Position numbers and translations under genes: made by a program. A DNA stretch of 27,513 nt from the NCBI GenBank assembly GCA_964569015.1, contig CAZMSN010000026.1, positions 1 to 27,513 on the forward strand. The letters are read 5' to 3'. This document shows positions 1 through 7,671 of this stretch, in pieces. This DNA comes from CAYQEC01 sp964569015 (GTDB taxonomy: Bacteria; Actinomycetota; Acidimicrobiia; Spongiisociales; UBA5794). Every line of letters starts with the position of its first letter. Positions within the stretch are counted from its first letter, which is position 1. Below the pieces are notes generated by a model, which did no database searches, had not been told where the DNA came from, and saw only the letters and a program-made list of their open reading frames with translations.

Positions 1-2
1 TC

Positions 3-1211
3 GTGGCGCTCGCGCTCATCGTCCTCCCTCTCGACAGCGCGGTGGCGCGGGGCGCCGACCTCGGACCCGGCGGGACGTTCCACGACGACAACGGGAACGT
101 CCACGAAGGAGCCATTGAAGCGATCGCCGAAGCCGGAATCACCAAGGGCTGCAACCCACCCGACAACGACCGGTACTGCCCCGATCAGGCCGTGACCCGT
201 GGCCAGATGGCATCGTTCCTCGTCCGGGCTCTGAATCTGGCCCCCTCCTCGACCGAGGGTTTCACCGACATCGCCGGCTCGCTCCACGAAGCCGACATCC
301 TCACCCTCGCCGCCGCCGGGATCACCAAGGGCTGCAACCCACCCGACAACGACCGTTACTGCCCTGATGCCCCGGTGACTCGAGCCCAGATGGCATCGTT
401 CCTCGTCCGGGCTCTGAACCTGCCTCCCTCGTCCACACCGCGATTCGTCGACATCGCCGGCTCGCCTCACGAAGCTGACATCCTCACCCTCGCCGCCGCC
501 GGGATCACCAAGGGCTGCAACCCACCCGACAACGATCGGTACTGCCCCGACCGACCCGTGTCGCGAGGGGAGATGGCGACCTTCCTCGCTCGGGGTCTCG
601 ACCTGCCGCTGCTCACGCCACCGCCCGCCCCGTTCCATCTCATCGCGAGCTTCACAACGCACCACCCCTGCTGCCAGACCCGAGTTGCAGCCGTACAGGA
701 GCTCGCCGACCTCATCGACGGGATCGTCGTGCTCCCACGCGACACCCTCTCGATGCTCCGAGTCATCGACTACAGCGTGACCAGCGGCTACTGCCAGACA
801 TCCACGACGTTGTTCAACGCCGTGTTCTACGCCGGCCTCGAAGACGTCGAGCATCGGCCTCACGTCGTCCACTTCGACCGCTACCCGCCGGCGATCGAAT
901 CCACGCTCGTCGCACCCGACCGAGCGGATCTCAAGTTCCGCAACGACACGGAGCACCCAATCCAGATCCGGACGTCCCACACCAGCACGTCGGTCACCGT
1001 CGAGCTGTGGGGCGACAATGATGACCGCACCGTGATCGGCGACTACACGGCTGCGAGCGGAACGATCCTCGATGTGGTCGAGGAGGGCGGAACCGACGCT
1101 CGGATCGTGACCGCCGAGGTCACAAACGGCGGCAAGACCTACTGGGTGACGAGGACGATCACCGTCGGCGCCGAGTCGACGGCCGAGTCGTGGACGTGGA
1201 CGTACCGGTAA
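3..1211 (+). CDS. Surface protein with three SLH-like repeats and a VanW domain (5' partial)
   Basis: The frame is open from the left edge and ends at TAA 1209-1211. The first visible residues (ALALIVLPLDSAVARG) look like the hydrophobic core and cleavage region of a signal peptide, so the true start probably lies upstream of the window. Three repeats of about 61 residues follow (roughly residues 22-200), each carrying ITKGCNPPDNDRYCPD and then a TRxQMASFLVRALNL-like helix. This is the S-layer-homology-like repeat common in actinobacterial exported proteins. The C-terminal half (about 215-345) matches VanW: a GYCQTSTTLFNAVFYAGLE-type segment, then DLKFRNDTEHPIQI. VanW proteins are exported or envelope-associated and their biochemical role is not established. 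I infer a wall-attached protein. The adjacent GDP-fucose genes may serve surface glycans, but they lie on the opposite strand. Confidence 0.85.
   Translation: MALALIVLPLDSAVARGADLGPGGTFHDDNGNVHEGAIEAIAEAGITKGCNPPDNDRYCPDQAVTRGQMASFLVRALNLAPSSTEGFTDIAGSLHEADILTLAAAGITKGCNPPDNDRYCPDAPVTRAQMASFLVRALNLPPSSTPRFVDIAGSPHEADILTLAAAGITKGCNPPDNDRYCPDRPVSRGEMATFLARGLDLPLLTPPPAPFHLIASFTTHHPCCQTRVAAVQELADLIDGIVVLPRDTLSMLRVIDYSVTSGYCQTSTTLFNAVFYAGLEDVEHRPHVVHFDRYPPAIESTLVAPDRADLKFRNDTEHPIQIRTSHTSTSVTVELWGDNDDRTVIGDYTAASGTILDVVEEGGTDARIVTAEVTNGGKTYWVTRTITVGAESTAESWTWTYR
73..609 (+). repeat. Three tandem 183-bp coding repeats
   Basis: The SLH-like repeats are nearly identical at DNA level over their cores. 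The ATC of the ITKGC motif falls at 138, 321 and 504, an exact 183-bp (61-codon) period. The second and third units match almost base for base from about 297 to 360 and about 480 to 543. The near-identity of synonymous sites suggests recent duplication or gene conversion. Confidence 0.85.
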
Positions 1212-1230
1212 CCGGGCGCCCCCGCTTCTC

Positions 1231-2283
1231 CTAGGCCCTCGCCGCCTGAAGATCGGCCTCGACCATGATCTCGACCAGCTCGTCGAATCCCACCCGAGCC
1301 TCCCAGCCGAGCTTCTCTCGCGCTTTGCTGGGATCGGCGAGGAGAACATCGACCTCGGCCGGGCGGAAGTAGCGAGGATCCACCCGCACCAGGACCCTGC
1401 CATCCGGCCCGACAGCAACCTCGTCCAGGCTCGAGCCGCTCCACTCGATCGGCATCTCTGCAACCGCGAACGCCTTCTCGCAGAACTCGCGAACCGAATG
1501 CTTCTCGCCGGTGCCGATCACGTAGTCATCCGGCTCGTCTTCCTGCAGCATCACCCACATCGCCTCCACGTAGTCGCCGGCGTAGCCCCAGTCGCGCTCG
1601 GCGTCGAGGTTGCCGAGGTGCACAGGCAGCTCCCGGCCCATCTTGAGGGCGGCAACGGCGCGGGTGATCTTGCGGGTGACGAACGTCTCGCCTCGGCGCG
1701 GCGATTCGTGATTGAAGAGGATCCCGTTGGCGGCGAATGCCCCGTACGCCTCCCGGTAGTTGCGGGTGATGTGGAAGGCGTAGACCTTCGCCGCGGCATA
1801 CGGGCTCCTGGGATAGAAGGGTGTCTCCTCCGATTGAGGCACCTCGACCACCTTGCCATACATCTCCGAGGACGACGCCTGGTAGAAGCGCGTGTCGAGC
1901 CCGGCGTCCCTCACTGCCTCCAGGAGCCGCAGCGTTCCCAGACCGGTGATGTTCCCGGTGTACTCGGGCACGTCGAAGGACACCTTCACATGTGACTGGG
2001 CCCCCAGGTTGTAGATCTCGTCCGGCCGGCAGGTTCGGATGAGGTGATTCACGGCCGATGAGTCGCCCAGCTCCGAGTAGACGAGACGGAGCCGGACGTC
2101 GGACTCGTGCGGATCCTGGTAGATGTGGTCGATGCGGCCGGTGTTGAACGACGACGATCGGCGGATCATGCCCCACACCTCGTACCCCTTGGCGAGAAGG
2201 AGCTCGGCCAGGTACGAGCCGTCCTGGCCGGTGATTCCCGTGACGAGCGCCGTCTTCCCGTTCCGATCGGGCCGTTCAGTCAC
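1231..2283 (-). CDS. gmd: GDP-mannose 4,6-dehydratase
   Basis: The enzyme converts GDP-D-mannose to GDP-4-keto-6-deoxy-D-mannose, the first committed step to GDP-L-fucose. The 350-residue product is the usual length. An NAD(P)-binding TGITGQDGSYLAELL motif sits at about residues 14-28. SSSEMYGKV and the Tyr-Lys pair in SPYAAAKVYAFH form the extended short-chain-dehydrogenase catalytic set, and LFNHESPRRGETFVTRKI is a signature of this family. I place the start at the GTG at 2283. It has a strong AAGGAAGGGGAG ribosome site and overlaps the fcl stop by 8 bases. The longer frame to 2373 only reads back through fcl. It is translationally coupled to fcl, so both steps are likely made together. Confidence 0.95.
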   Translation of the reverse strand: MTERPDRNGKTALVTGITGQDGSYLAELLLAKGYEVWGMIRRSSSFNTGRIDHIYQDPHESDVRLRLVYSELGDSSAVNHLIRTCRPDEIYNLGAQSHVKVSFDVPEYTGNITGLGTLRLLEAVRDAGLDTRFYQASSSEMYGKVVEVPQSEETPFYPRSPYAAAKVYAFHITRNYREAYGAFAANGILFNHESPRRGETFVTRKITRAVAALKMGRELPVHLGNLDAERDWGYAGDYVEAMWVMLQEDEPDDYVIGTGEKHSVREFCEKAFAVAEMPIEWSGSSLDEVAVGPDGRVLVRVDPRYFRPAEVDVLLADPSKAREKLGWEARVGFDELVEIMVEADLQAARA

Positions 2284-3250
2284 CCCGCACTCCCCTTCCT
2301 TCCGCCTCTCCGGTAAAATGCTCAGCGAACCACTGGTAGGTCTCCCGCAGCCCGGTCTCGAGGGGCACGGCATGCTGCCATCCCAGCTCGTGGAGGCGGG
2401 TCACGTCGAGCAGCTTGCGCGGCGTCCCGTCCGGTTTGGACGCGTCCCACACCAGCTCGGTGTCGGGCGCCACGATCGACTGCATCAGCTCCGCCAGCCG
2501 GCGGATGGAGACTTCCTCCCCGGTACCGACGTTGATGTGCCCGGGACCTGCATAGTGGCGCATCAGGAACACGCAGGCGTCGGCGAGATCGTCCACGTAG
2601 AGGAACTCGCGCAGTGGAGACCCGGTGCCCCAGATCATTACCTCGCGATCGCCGCGGAGCTTCGCCTCGTGGAAGCGCCGCATCAAGGCGGCCACCACGT
2701 GCGATTCGGTGGGATGGAAGTTGTCGCCGGGCCCATAGATGTTCGTCGGCATCGCCGAGATGAAGTCACTCCCGTACTGCCGGCGGTGCGCTTCGGTCAG
2801 CTCGATGCCCGCGATCTTGGCAACGGCGTACGGCTGGTTGGTGGGCTCCAGGTAACCGCCGAGGAGCTGGTCTTCCCCCATGGGCTGCTCGGCACGCTTC
2901 GGGTAGATGCAGGAGCTGCCCAGGTAGAGGAGCCTGGTGGCCCCGAACCGGTGGGCCGCTGAGATGACGTTGGCAGCGATCATCACGTTGTCGTAGATGA
3001 AGTCGGCCGGACGAGTGCTGTTGGCCAGGATCCCGCCCACCGTCCCTGCCACGAGGAACACGTACTCGGGCCGCTCCGCCTCGAAGAACCGCTCCACCTC
3101 GACCTGGCGCAGGAGATCCACCTCGCCTCGGGCCGGCGTCAGGAGATTCGTGAATCCTTCCTGCCGGAGGCGACGCACGACGGCCGAACCGACCAGGCCA
3201 CGATGGCCGGCGACATAGACACGTGCACTACTCGGAAAGGGAAGGGCCAT
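2276..3250 (-). CDS. fcl: GDP-L-fucose synthase
   Basis: This is the second enzyme of GDP-L-fucose synthesis, a bifunctional epimerase and NADPH-dependent reductase acting on the gmd product. The 324-residue length fits the family. Visible motifs are the N-terminal GHRGLVGSAVVRRL dinucleotide-binding loop (about residues 14-27), LGSSCIYPK with the catalytic Ser, and QPYAVAKIAGIE with the Tyr-Lys pair. It is the promoter-proximal gene of the fcl-gmd pair. There is no Shine-Dalgarno site. TAGATT lies six bases before the ATG, which suggests a leaderless message. Such a pair usually feeds capsule, exopolysaccharide or glycoprotein synthesis, but no glycosyltransferase is visible here. Confidence 0.95.
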   Translation of the reverse strand: MALPFPSSARVYVAGHRGLVGSAVVRRLRQEGFTNLLTPARGEVDLLRQVEVERFFEAERPEYVFLVAGTVGGILANSTRPADFIYDNVMIAANVISAAHRFGATRLLYLGSSCIYPKRAEQPMGEDQLLGGYLEPTNQPYAVAKIAGIELTEAHRRQYGSDFISAMPTNIYGPGDNFHPTESHVVAALMRRFHEAKLRGDREVMIWGTGSPLREFLYVDDLADACVFLMRHYAGPGHINVGTGEEVSIRRLAELMQSIVAPDTELVWDASKPDGTPRKLLDVTRLHELGWQHAVPLETGLRETYQWFAEHFTGEAEGRGVRGD

Positions 3251-3256
3251 GTCGGG

Positions 3257-3262
3257 AATCTA
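3257..3262 (-). promoter_or_regulatory. Candidate -10 hexamer (TAGATT) of fcl, leaderless start
   Basis: On the minus strand TAGATT is followed by six bases and then the fcl ATG. The same geometry occurs at 8254-8259, 16091-16096 and 24579-24584. I see no convincing -35 element. Inference from spacing only. Confidence 0.45.
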
Positions 3263-3416
3263 GCATTCGTTCCTCTGCCGATCCCCGGCCGTGTGCCATG
3301 ATGGCCTACAACTCGTTCTCGACCGTCGGCGGTCCGCCGGTTCCCTCCGCGCCCTGGTGAGCCGGACCGTGCCGGGATATCCTCACGTCGCCGGATGCTC
3401 GCGGAAAGGACGGCCG

Positions 3417-5735
3417 GTGAGGTCGCAGACACAGAACCGCATCGTCCTCGCCCTCGCCCTGGCCGGGTTGGTCGCCGGGAGCGCGGCGTGGGCAGCCGGT
3501 GCGTCCGCGGCTTCCGATGCGGTCTGGGCAGCAACCGGCATGACGGCGCTGGTTCCCCTGCTGGCGGGTTTCGTCGACAGCATTCGCCGCCGGGAGGTCG
3601 GGCTCGACATCGTGGCCCTGCTCGCCGTCGGCGGCGCCCTGATACTCGGCGAGTACCTCACCGCCGCCATCATCGGACTGATGCTGGCGACCGGGCAGGC
3701 ACTGGACGGCTACGCCGCCGCCCGCGCCGAACGGGAGCTGACCTCCCTGCTGGCACGCTCACCCAAGATGGCACACCGCTACGAGGGCGACACCCTCGTC
3801 ACCGTGGAGGTCGACGACGTCGCCCCGGGGGACCTGCTGGTAGTGAAACCCGGAGAGGTGATCCCCGTGGATGGCGTGATAGCGAGCGGCGTCGCCGTCA
3901 TCGACGAGTCCGCCCTCACCGGCGAGGCGCGTCCGGTCGAACGGGGCGAGGGAGACCGGGTGCAGAGCGGGACCGTCAACGGCGCCGGGTCCCTCGAGAT
4001 GCACGCTACGGCCACCGCCGAGCACAGCACCTACGCCGGGATCATCCGCCTCGTGAAGACGGCGCAGGATTCGAAGGCGCCCACTTCCCGGCTGGCCGAC
4101 AAGTACGCTCTCGGATTCGTCCCGCTGAGCCTGGCCATCGCCGGTGCGGCGTGGATCGTCACCGGCGACCCGACACGGGCCCTCGCCGTCCTGGTGGTGG
4201 CGACCCCCTGCCCCTTGCTGTTGGCGGTTCCGATCGCGATCGTGTCCGGGATCTCACGAGCGGCCCGGCGGGGAATCATCATCAAGGGCGGAGGCGTGCT
4301 GGAGCGCCTCGCCGTCGCCGAGATCCTGATCGTCGACAAGACGGGAACCCTCACCCTGGGGGAGCCCCGGCTTGCGGGGACCGTGCTGTTCGGTGAATGG
4401 AACGATGTCGACCGACTCCTTCACCTGGCGGCATCACTGGATCAGATGTCGAGCCATCTGCTCGCCACCGCCCTGGTCAGGGCGGCCCGGGAGCGGGGGC
4501 TCCATCTGGCCTTCCCGACCGACGTGACCGAGACCTCTGGCGCCGGAGTGAGAGGCACAGTCGACGGGCGCCGAGTGGCGGTCGGGAACCTGGAATGGGT
4601 CGTGGACGACGATCCCGGCCGGGAGGAGCTGCTCGCCTACAAGCGACGGGCCGCCCGGGAACCGACCATGAGTGTTTTCGTTGCGGTCGACGGCGCCCCC
4701 GCCGGGGTGTTCGAGTTGGACGATCCGTTGCGCACCGACACGCCCCGTACGTTGCGGCTGCTGCGACGCGCCGGCATCCGGCGTATCGTCATGGCCACCG
4801 GCGACCACCCGATGGTGGCCGAGTCGGTCGGAGCCGCCATCTCCGTGGACCAGGTCCTCGCCGAGCGCTCCCCCGAGGAGAAGGTCGATGCGGTACGCCA
4901 GGCGGTCTCCGAGGGAACGACGGTGATGGTGGGCGACGGCATCAACGACGCGCCGGCCCTGGCGGCGGCCGACGTGGGCGTGGCGATGGGAGCCCGCGGT
5001 GCCACCTCGTCGTCGGAAGCGGCGGACGCGGTGCTCGTCGTCGACCGACTCGATCGGCTCGCCGAAGCGATGACGATTGCGCAGCGCTCTCGTCGGATCG
5101 CGGCCCAGAGCGCCCTCGTAGGGATGGGCCTGTCGCTCGGGGCGATGGGAGTGGCATCGGTGGGCTTGCTCCTGCCGGTGTTCGGCGCGCTGCTCCAGGA
5201 GGGGATCGACGTCGTCGCCATCCTCAACGCGCTGCGAGCGCTGCGGGATCGCACCTTTGGCGCCGCCCGGCCCCAACTCCCTCCGGAGCTGTCGCAGCGG
5301 TTGCGCGCCGAGCACGATCATCTCATGCCGGCACTCGAGCAGCTCGAGTTGGTGGCGGATCGGTTGGATCGGATCTCACCAACGGAGGCCACGAAGGAGC
5401 TGGTGAGAATGGACCGCTTCCTGCACGACGAGGTTCTCCCCCACGAGGCCGGAGAGGAGCGCGAGGTGTATCCGCAGCTCACCGACCTCATCGGCGGCGA
5501 CGATCCGCTCGCCCCGTTGAGCAGGACGCACGGCGAGATCTTCCACCTCATCGGCCTGCACCACCGCCTGGTCGAGAGCATGGGAGCCGAGGGCCCCGGA
5601 CCGGGCGAGCTGCGCGATGTTCGCCGTGTGCTGCACAGCCTCCACGCCATCCTCCAGCTCCACTTCGCCCAGGAGGAAGAGCTCTTCATGTCCCTCGACG
5701 ATCACTACCTCGACGCCCGAGCCCCTGTGGCGTAG
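3417..5735 (+). CDS. P1B-5 type metal-transporting ATPase with C-terminal hemerythrin domain
   Basis: This is a heavy-metal-class P-type ATPase of 772 residues. It has no N-terminal HMA metal-binding domain. Paired hydrophobic segments lie in the first 120 residues. The actuator loop carries IDESALTGEARPV. The membrane metal site reads ATPCPLLLAVP (TPC at residues 263-265) rather than CPC. The phosphorylation motif DKTGTLT starts at D307, and GDGINDAPAL lies near 506. After the last membrane pair, residues about 630-765 form an HHE hemerythrin-like domain (AEHDHL, HDEVLPHE, HGEIFHLIGLHH, HAILQLHFAQEEELF), which binds a diiron centre. TPC plus hemerythrin is the hallmark of the P1B-5 group, whose studied members export nickel or iron, so those are the expected substrates. 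The GTG at 3417 was chosen for GGAAAGGA six bases upstream; the frame stays open to 3291. Confidence 0.93.
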   Translation: MRSQTQNRIVLALALAGLVAGSAAWAAGASAASDAVWAATGMTALVPLLAGFVDSIRRREVGLDIVALLAVGGALILGEYLTAAIIGLMLATGQALDGYAAARAERELTSLLARSPKMAHRYEGDTLVTVEVDDVAPGDLLVVKPGEVIPVDGVIASGVAVIDESALTGEARPVERGEGDRVQSGTVNGAGSLEMHATATAEHSTYAGIIRLVKTAQDSKAPTSRLADKYALGFVPLSLAIAGAAWIVTGDPTRALAVLVVATPCPLLLAVPIAIVSGISRAARRGIIIKGGGVLERLAVAEILIVDKTGTLTLGEPRLAGTVLFGEWNDVDRLLHLAASLDQMSSHLLATALVRAARERGLHLAFPTDVTETSGAGVRGTVDGRRVAVGNLEWVVDDDPGREELLAYKRRAAREPTMSVFVAVDGAPAGVFELDDPLRTDTPRTLRLLRRAGIRRIVMATGDHPMVAESVGAAISVDQVLAERSPEEKVDAVRQAVSEGTTVMVGDGINDAPALAAADVGVAMGARGATSSSEAADAVLVVDRLDRLAEAMTIAQRSRRIAAQSALVGMGLSLGAMGVASVGLLLPVFGALLQEGIDVVAILNALRALRDRTFGAARPQLPPELSQRLRAEHDHLMPALEQLELVADRLDRISPTEATKELVRMDRFLHDEVLPHEAGEEREVYPQLTDLIGGDDPLAPLSRTHGEIFHLIGLHHRLVESMGAEGPGPGELRDVRRVLHSLHAILQLHFAQEEELFMSLDDHYLDARAPVA

Positions 5736-5744
5736 AGCATTCTG

Positions 5745-5793
5745 CCAACCCAGGGTTCGTATCCCCGAAAACCGTGCACCACAGCCCACAGTT
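5745..5793 (+). repeat. 49-bp repeat, copy A
   Basis: It starts with CCAACCCAGGGTT, which contains the palindrome AACCC-A-GGGTT, and ends with AGCCCACAGTT. It is identical to copy B except for one base (C versus T in the CAC-ACAG step). It lies 10 bases after the ATPase stop. The A-to-B period is 71 bp. Confidence 0.9.
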
Positions 5794-5815
5794 CGCAACG
5801 GGACTCCCTCGATCA

Positions 5816-5864
5816 CCAACCCAGGGTTCGTATCCCCGAAAACCGTGCACTACAGCCCACAGTT
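5816..5864 (+). repeat. 49-bp repeat, copy B (left terminal repeat of the DUF559 unit)
   Basis: 48 of 49 bases match copy A. It ends 25 bases past the stop codon of the DUF559 gene, with its CCAACCC end pointing away from that gene. Copy C on the other side has the opposite orientation. Confidence 0.9.
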
Positions 5865-5889
5865 GAGCGAAGACAGACGATGGAGAGCG

Positions 5890-6798
5890 TCAGTCGCTGA
5901 GCACACCGCGGACCGACGCCACCACCTCGCCGGGCCGATCGAGCACGTCATTCCACGTGAATCGGAGAACACGCCAACCGTGGAGAATCGCCTGGCGATT
6001 ACGCTGCCGATCGCGCTCGAAGGCCTCCACTTGGGTGTGCCACCGTCGCGAGTCCCACTCGATCGCGAGTCTCCGAGTCGGAAACGCGACATCGAAGCGC
6101 CGACTCCGGTCCCATGGCGTGGGGAACTCGGAGACCGGCTCGGGAAATCCTGCCTCCTGGAGCAGCTCCATGCCGAGACGCTCCAAACGACTGCCGCGAA
6201 CCGGGCTGCCCGCCCGTTCCTCGATCAGAGCACGAAGTGCGGTCGAACCCGACTTGCCTCGCCGGGCCACGTCGGCCACCACTCGCTCGAGTTCCCCCAA
6301 TTCGAGCCGTCGATCCGCGAGGAGATCGTCGACGATTCCCTCGAGCTGGGCCGGACGCAAGGAGCCCGCCAGGTCGACAACGGTTCGCGGCAGTGTCGTG
6401 GTGGGAAGGCCGTGGTGAATCTCGACATGATGGGAACCGAGATCGCTTGCGCGACGAACGAGCACACCGGGGAACGAGTGCGTCGTTCTCGTGTGGACGG
6501 TGACGACCGCCAGACCGCGCCGGAGGTTGGGGACCCTGTGGAACTCTCCTGCGGATTCGTGGGACACCACGGCGTTGGGCAGTGCCGCGACTGCGGCACG
6601 CAGACGATCACGGGGATCATCGAGGTCGAAGAAGCGGTAGACGCCGCGGGCGACCCGCCGCCACCGGCCCGCCGCCAGATGCGAGTTGATCCGCCCCAAG
6701 GACACGCCGGATTCGAGCGCTTGACATGTCCGGACGATGCCACCTTGGGATGCAGCGACCTGGGCAACGCGAGCATCGGAATGCATGGTCACCATCAT
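5890..6798 (-). CDS. AbiEi-like winged-helix protein with C-terminal DUF559 (Vsr-like nuclease) domain
   Basis: The product is 302 residues from the ATG at 6798. Upstream codons (to 7215) only shadow the plus-strand sulfotransferase, and GGA lies a few bases before the tandem ATGs. The N-terminus (about residues 11-60) resembles the AbiEi-type winged helix: it opens with VAQVAASQGGIVRT and ends in a GRWRRVARGVYRF strand. The C-terminal 75 residues match DUF559, a relative of the Vsr/PD-(D/E)XK nucleases: RRFDVAFP (D236), LAIEWDSRRWH (E247, D249, H253), then ERDRQRNRQAILHGWRVLRFTW. Databases usually name such proteins 'type IV toxin-antitoxin AbiEi antitoxin domain protein'. No AbiEii toxin gene is nearby, so an antitoxin role is doubtful. 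I infer a DNA-binding, possibly DNA-nicking protein, perhaps acting on its flanking repeats. Confidence 0.8.
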   Translation of the reverse strand: MMVTMHSDARVAQVAASQGGIVRTCQALESGVSLGRINSHLAAGRWRRVARGVYRFFDLDDPRDRLRAAVAALPNAVVSHESAGEFHRVPNLRRGLAVVTVHTRTTHSFPGVLVRRASDLGSHHVEIHHGLPTTTLPRTVVDLAGSLRPAQLEGIVDDLLADRRLELGELERVVADVARRGKSGSTALRALIEERAGSPVRGSRLERLGMELLQEAGFPEPVSEFPTPWDRSRRFDVAFPTRRLAIEWDSRRWHTQVEAFERDRQRNRQAILHGWRVLRFTWNDVLDRPGEVVASVRGVLSD

Positions 6799-6826
6799 CA
6801 GTCCTGGGTGTGACAGGAGGGCCCCG

Positions 6827-6875
6827 AACCGTGGGCTGGTAGTCGCCAGAATCCAGCACTCCAACCCTGGGTTGG
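6827..6875 (-). repeat. 49-bp repeat, copy C (inverted, divergent core)
   Basis: Read on the minus strand it begins CCAACCCAGGGTTGG, a perfect 15-bp palindrome around one base. It ends AGCCCACGGTT. It has exactly the length of copies A and B. 23 of the 24 outer positions match copy A; only about a third of the 25 central positions do. It lies 28 bases upstream of the DUF559 start, so it may also overlap that gene's promoter. Confidence 0.75.
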
Positions 6876-6918
6876 GAAGCGGTAGGGTTCTCGGGCGTGA
6901 CGAAGGCCGGCGGAGGCA

Positions 6919-7650
6919 ATGGGGGAGCATCGCATCATCAACATGTGGTCGGGGCCGCGCAACGTCTCGACTGCCATGATGTACTCGTGGCGACAGCGGT
7001 CCGACACGACCGTGTGGGACGAGCCGATGTACGGCCACTACCTGGCGGTGACGGGAGTCCAACATCCGGGCCGCGACCACATCCTGGCAGCGGTGCCCAC
7101 TAACCGGGACGTCATCGTCCACGAGATGCTCCACGGCTCCTCTCCCACTCCGATCCGCTTCTACAAGAACATGGCCCATCACCTGATCGGCTTCGATTGG
7201 GAGGCCATCGATCACATGGAGAGCTTCCTCCTCATTCGTGACCCGAGGGACATGCTGCCCTCACTGGCGGCCAGCCTCTCCCGCACTCCCACGATGAGCG
7301 AGACCGCATACGAGACGCAAGTGGGCATCGTGGAGAGGATCCTGGCACAGGGAGGAGACCCTGCCGTGGTCGATTCCCGCGATCTCCTCACGGCGCCGGA
7401 AGCAACGCTGCGAGATCTGTGCTCCCGGCTCGATGTCCCCTTTGACGAGGCGATGCTCTCGTGGCCGGCGGGCCCGAAGCCCGAGGACGGCGTCTGGGCG
7501 TCCGATTGGTACGAGCGCGTCCACCGCACGACGACGTTCGAGCCCTACCGGCCCAAGGACGCTCCGTTCCCCAAGGCGCTGGAACCACTCCTCGAGGAGA
7601 GTCGGCCCTGCTACGAACGGTTGCATGAACACGCCATCAGCACCGCCTGA
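6919..7650 (+). CDS. Sulfotransferase-like protein
   Basis: The product is 243 residues. The N-terminus has a P-loop-like IINMWSGPRNVSTAMMYSW segment (about residues 6-24), matching the PAPS 5'-phosphosulfate-binding loop position of the sulfotransferase-like family. FLLIRDPRDMLPSL (about 105-118) matches the 3'-phosphate-binding region. Bacterial members are often small single-domain proteins of unknown acceptor. They share this domain with plant proteins mislabelled as branched-chain aminotransferase-like. The ATG at 6919 has GGAGG only two bases upstream, which is unusually close. A GTG at 6897 lies in another frame and gives only a short shadow. The substrate cannot be read from context. 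It converges with the unknown gene at 7672-8247, leaving a 21-base gap. Confidence 0.75.
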   Translation: MGEHRIINMWSGPRNVSTAMMYSWRQRSDTTVWDEPMYGHYLAVTGVQHPGRDHILAAVPTNRDVIVHEMLHGSSPTPIRFYKNMAHHLIGFDWEAIDHMESFLLIRDPRDMLPSLAASLSRTPTMSETAYETQVGIVERILAQGGDPAVVDSRDLLTAPEATLRDLCSRLDVPFDEAMLSWPAGPKPEDGVWASDWYERVHRTTTFEPYRPKDAPFPKALEPLLEESRPCYERLHEHAISTA

Positions 7651-7671
7651 GCACGTCGCCGCGACCCGGCC

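Larger units (their letters stand above)
5816..6875. mobile_element. Putative 1.06-kb repeat-bounded unit carrying an AbiEi/DUF559 gene
   Basis: One gene (5890-6798, minus) is flanked at 25 and 28 bases by 49-bp repeats in inverted orientation (copy B at 5816-5864, copy C at 6827-6875). The outermost 13 bases of each end are identical when read inward, and 11 bases at the inner edge match but for one. The middle 25 bases differ between B and C. No recognised transposase and no target-site duplication is visible. The layout resembles terminal inverted repeats, or a repeat-associated gene of the RAYT kind. Mobility is an inference. Confidence 0.5.

Noticed and set aside
5745..5864. Two 49-bp direct repeats with a 22-bp spacer, resembling a minimal CRISPR
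   Set aside because: Only two units, a spacer shorter than the repeat and than usual spacers, no cas genes, and a third copy in inverted orientation beyond the adjacent gene.
4397..5866. 489-codon plus-strand frame inside the ATPase gene
   Set aside because: Arg/Gly/Pro-rich shadow of the ATPase in another frame, without domain content.
6799..7215. N-terminal extension of the DUF559 frame to 441 codons
   Set aside because: It lies antisense to the sulfotransferase gene and has no domain similarity; the AbiEi-like domain begins at the ATG near 6798.
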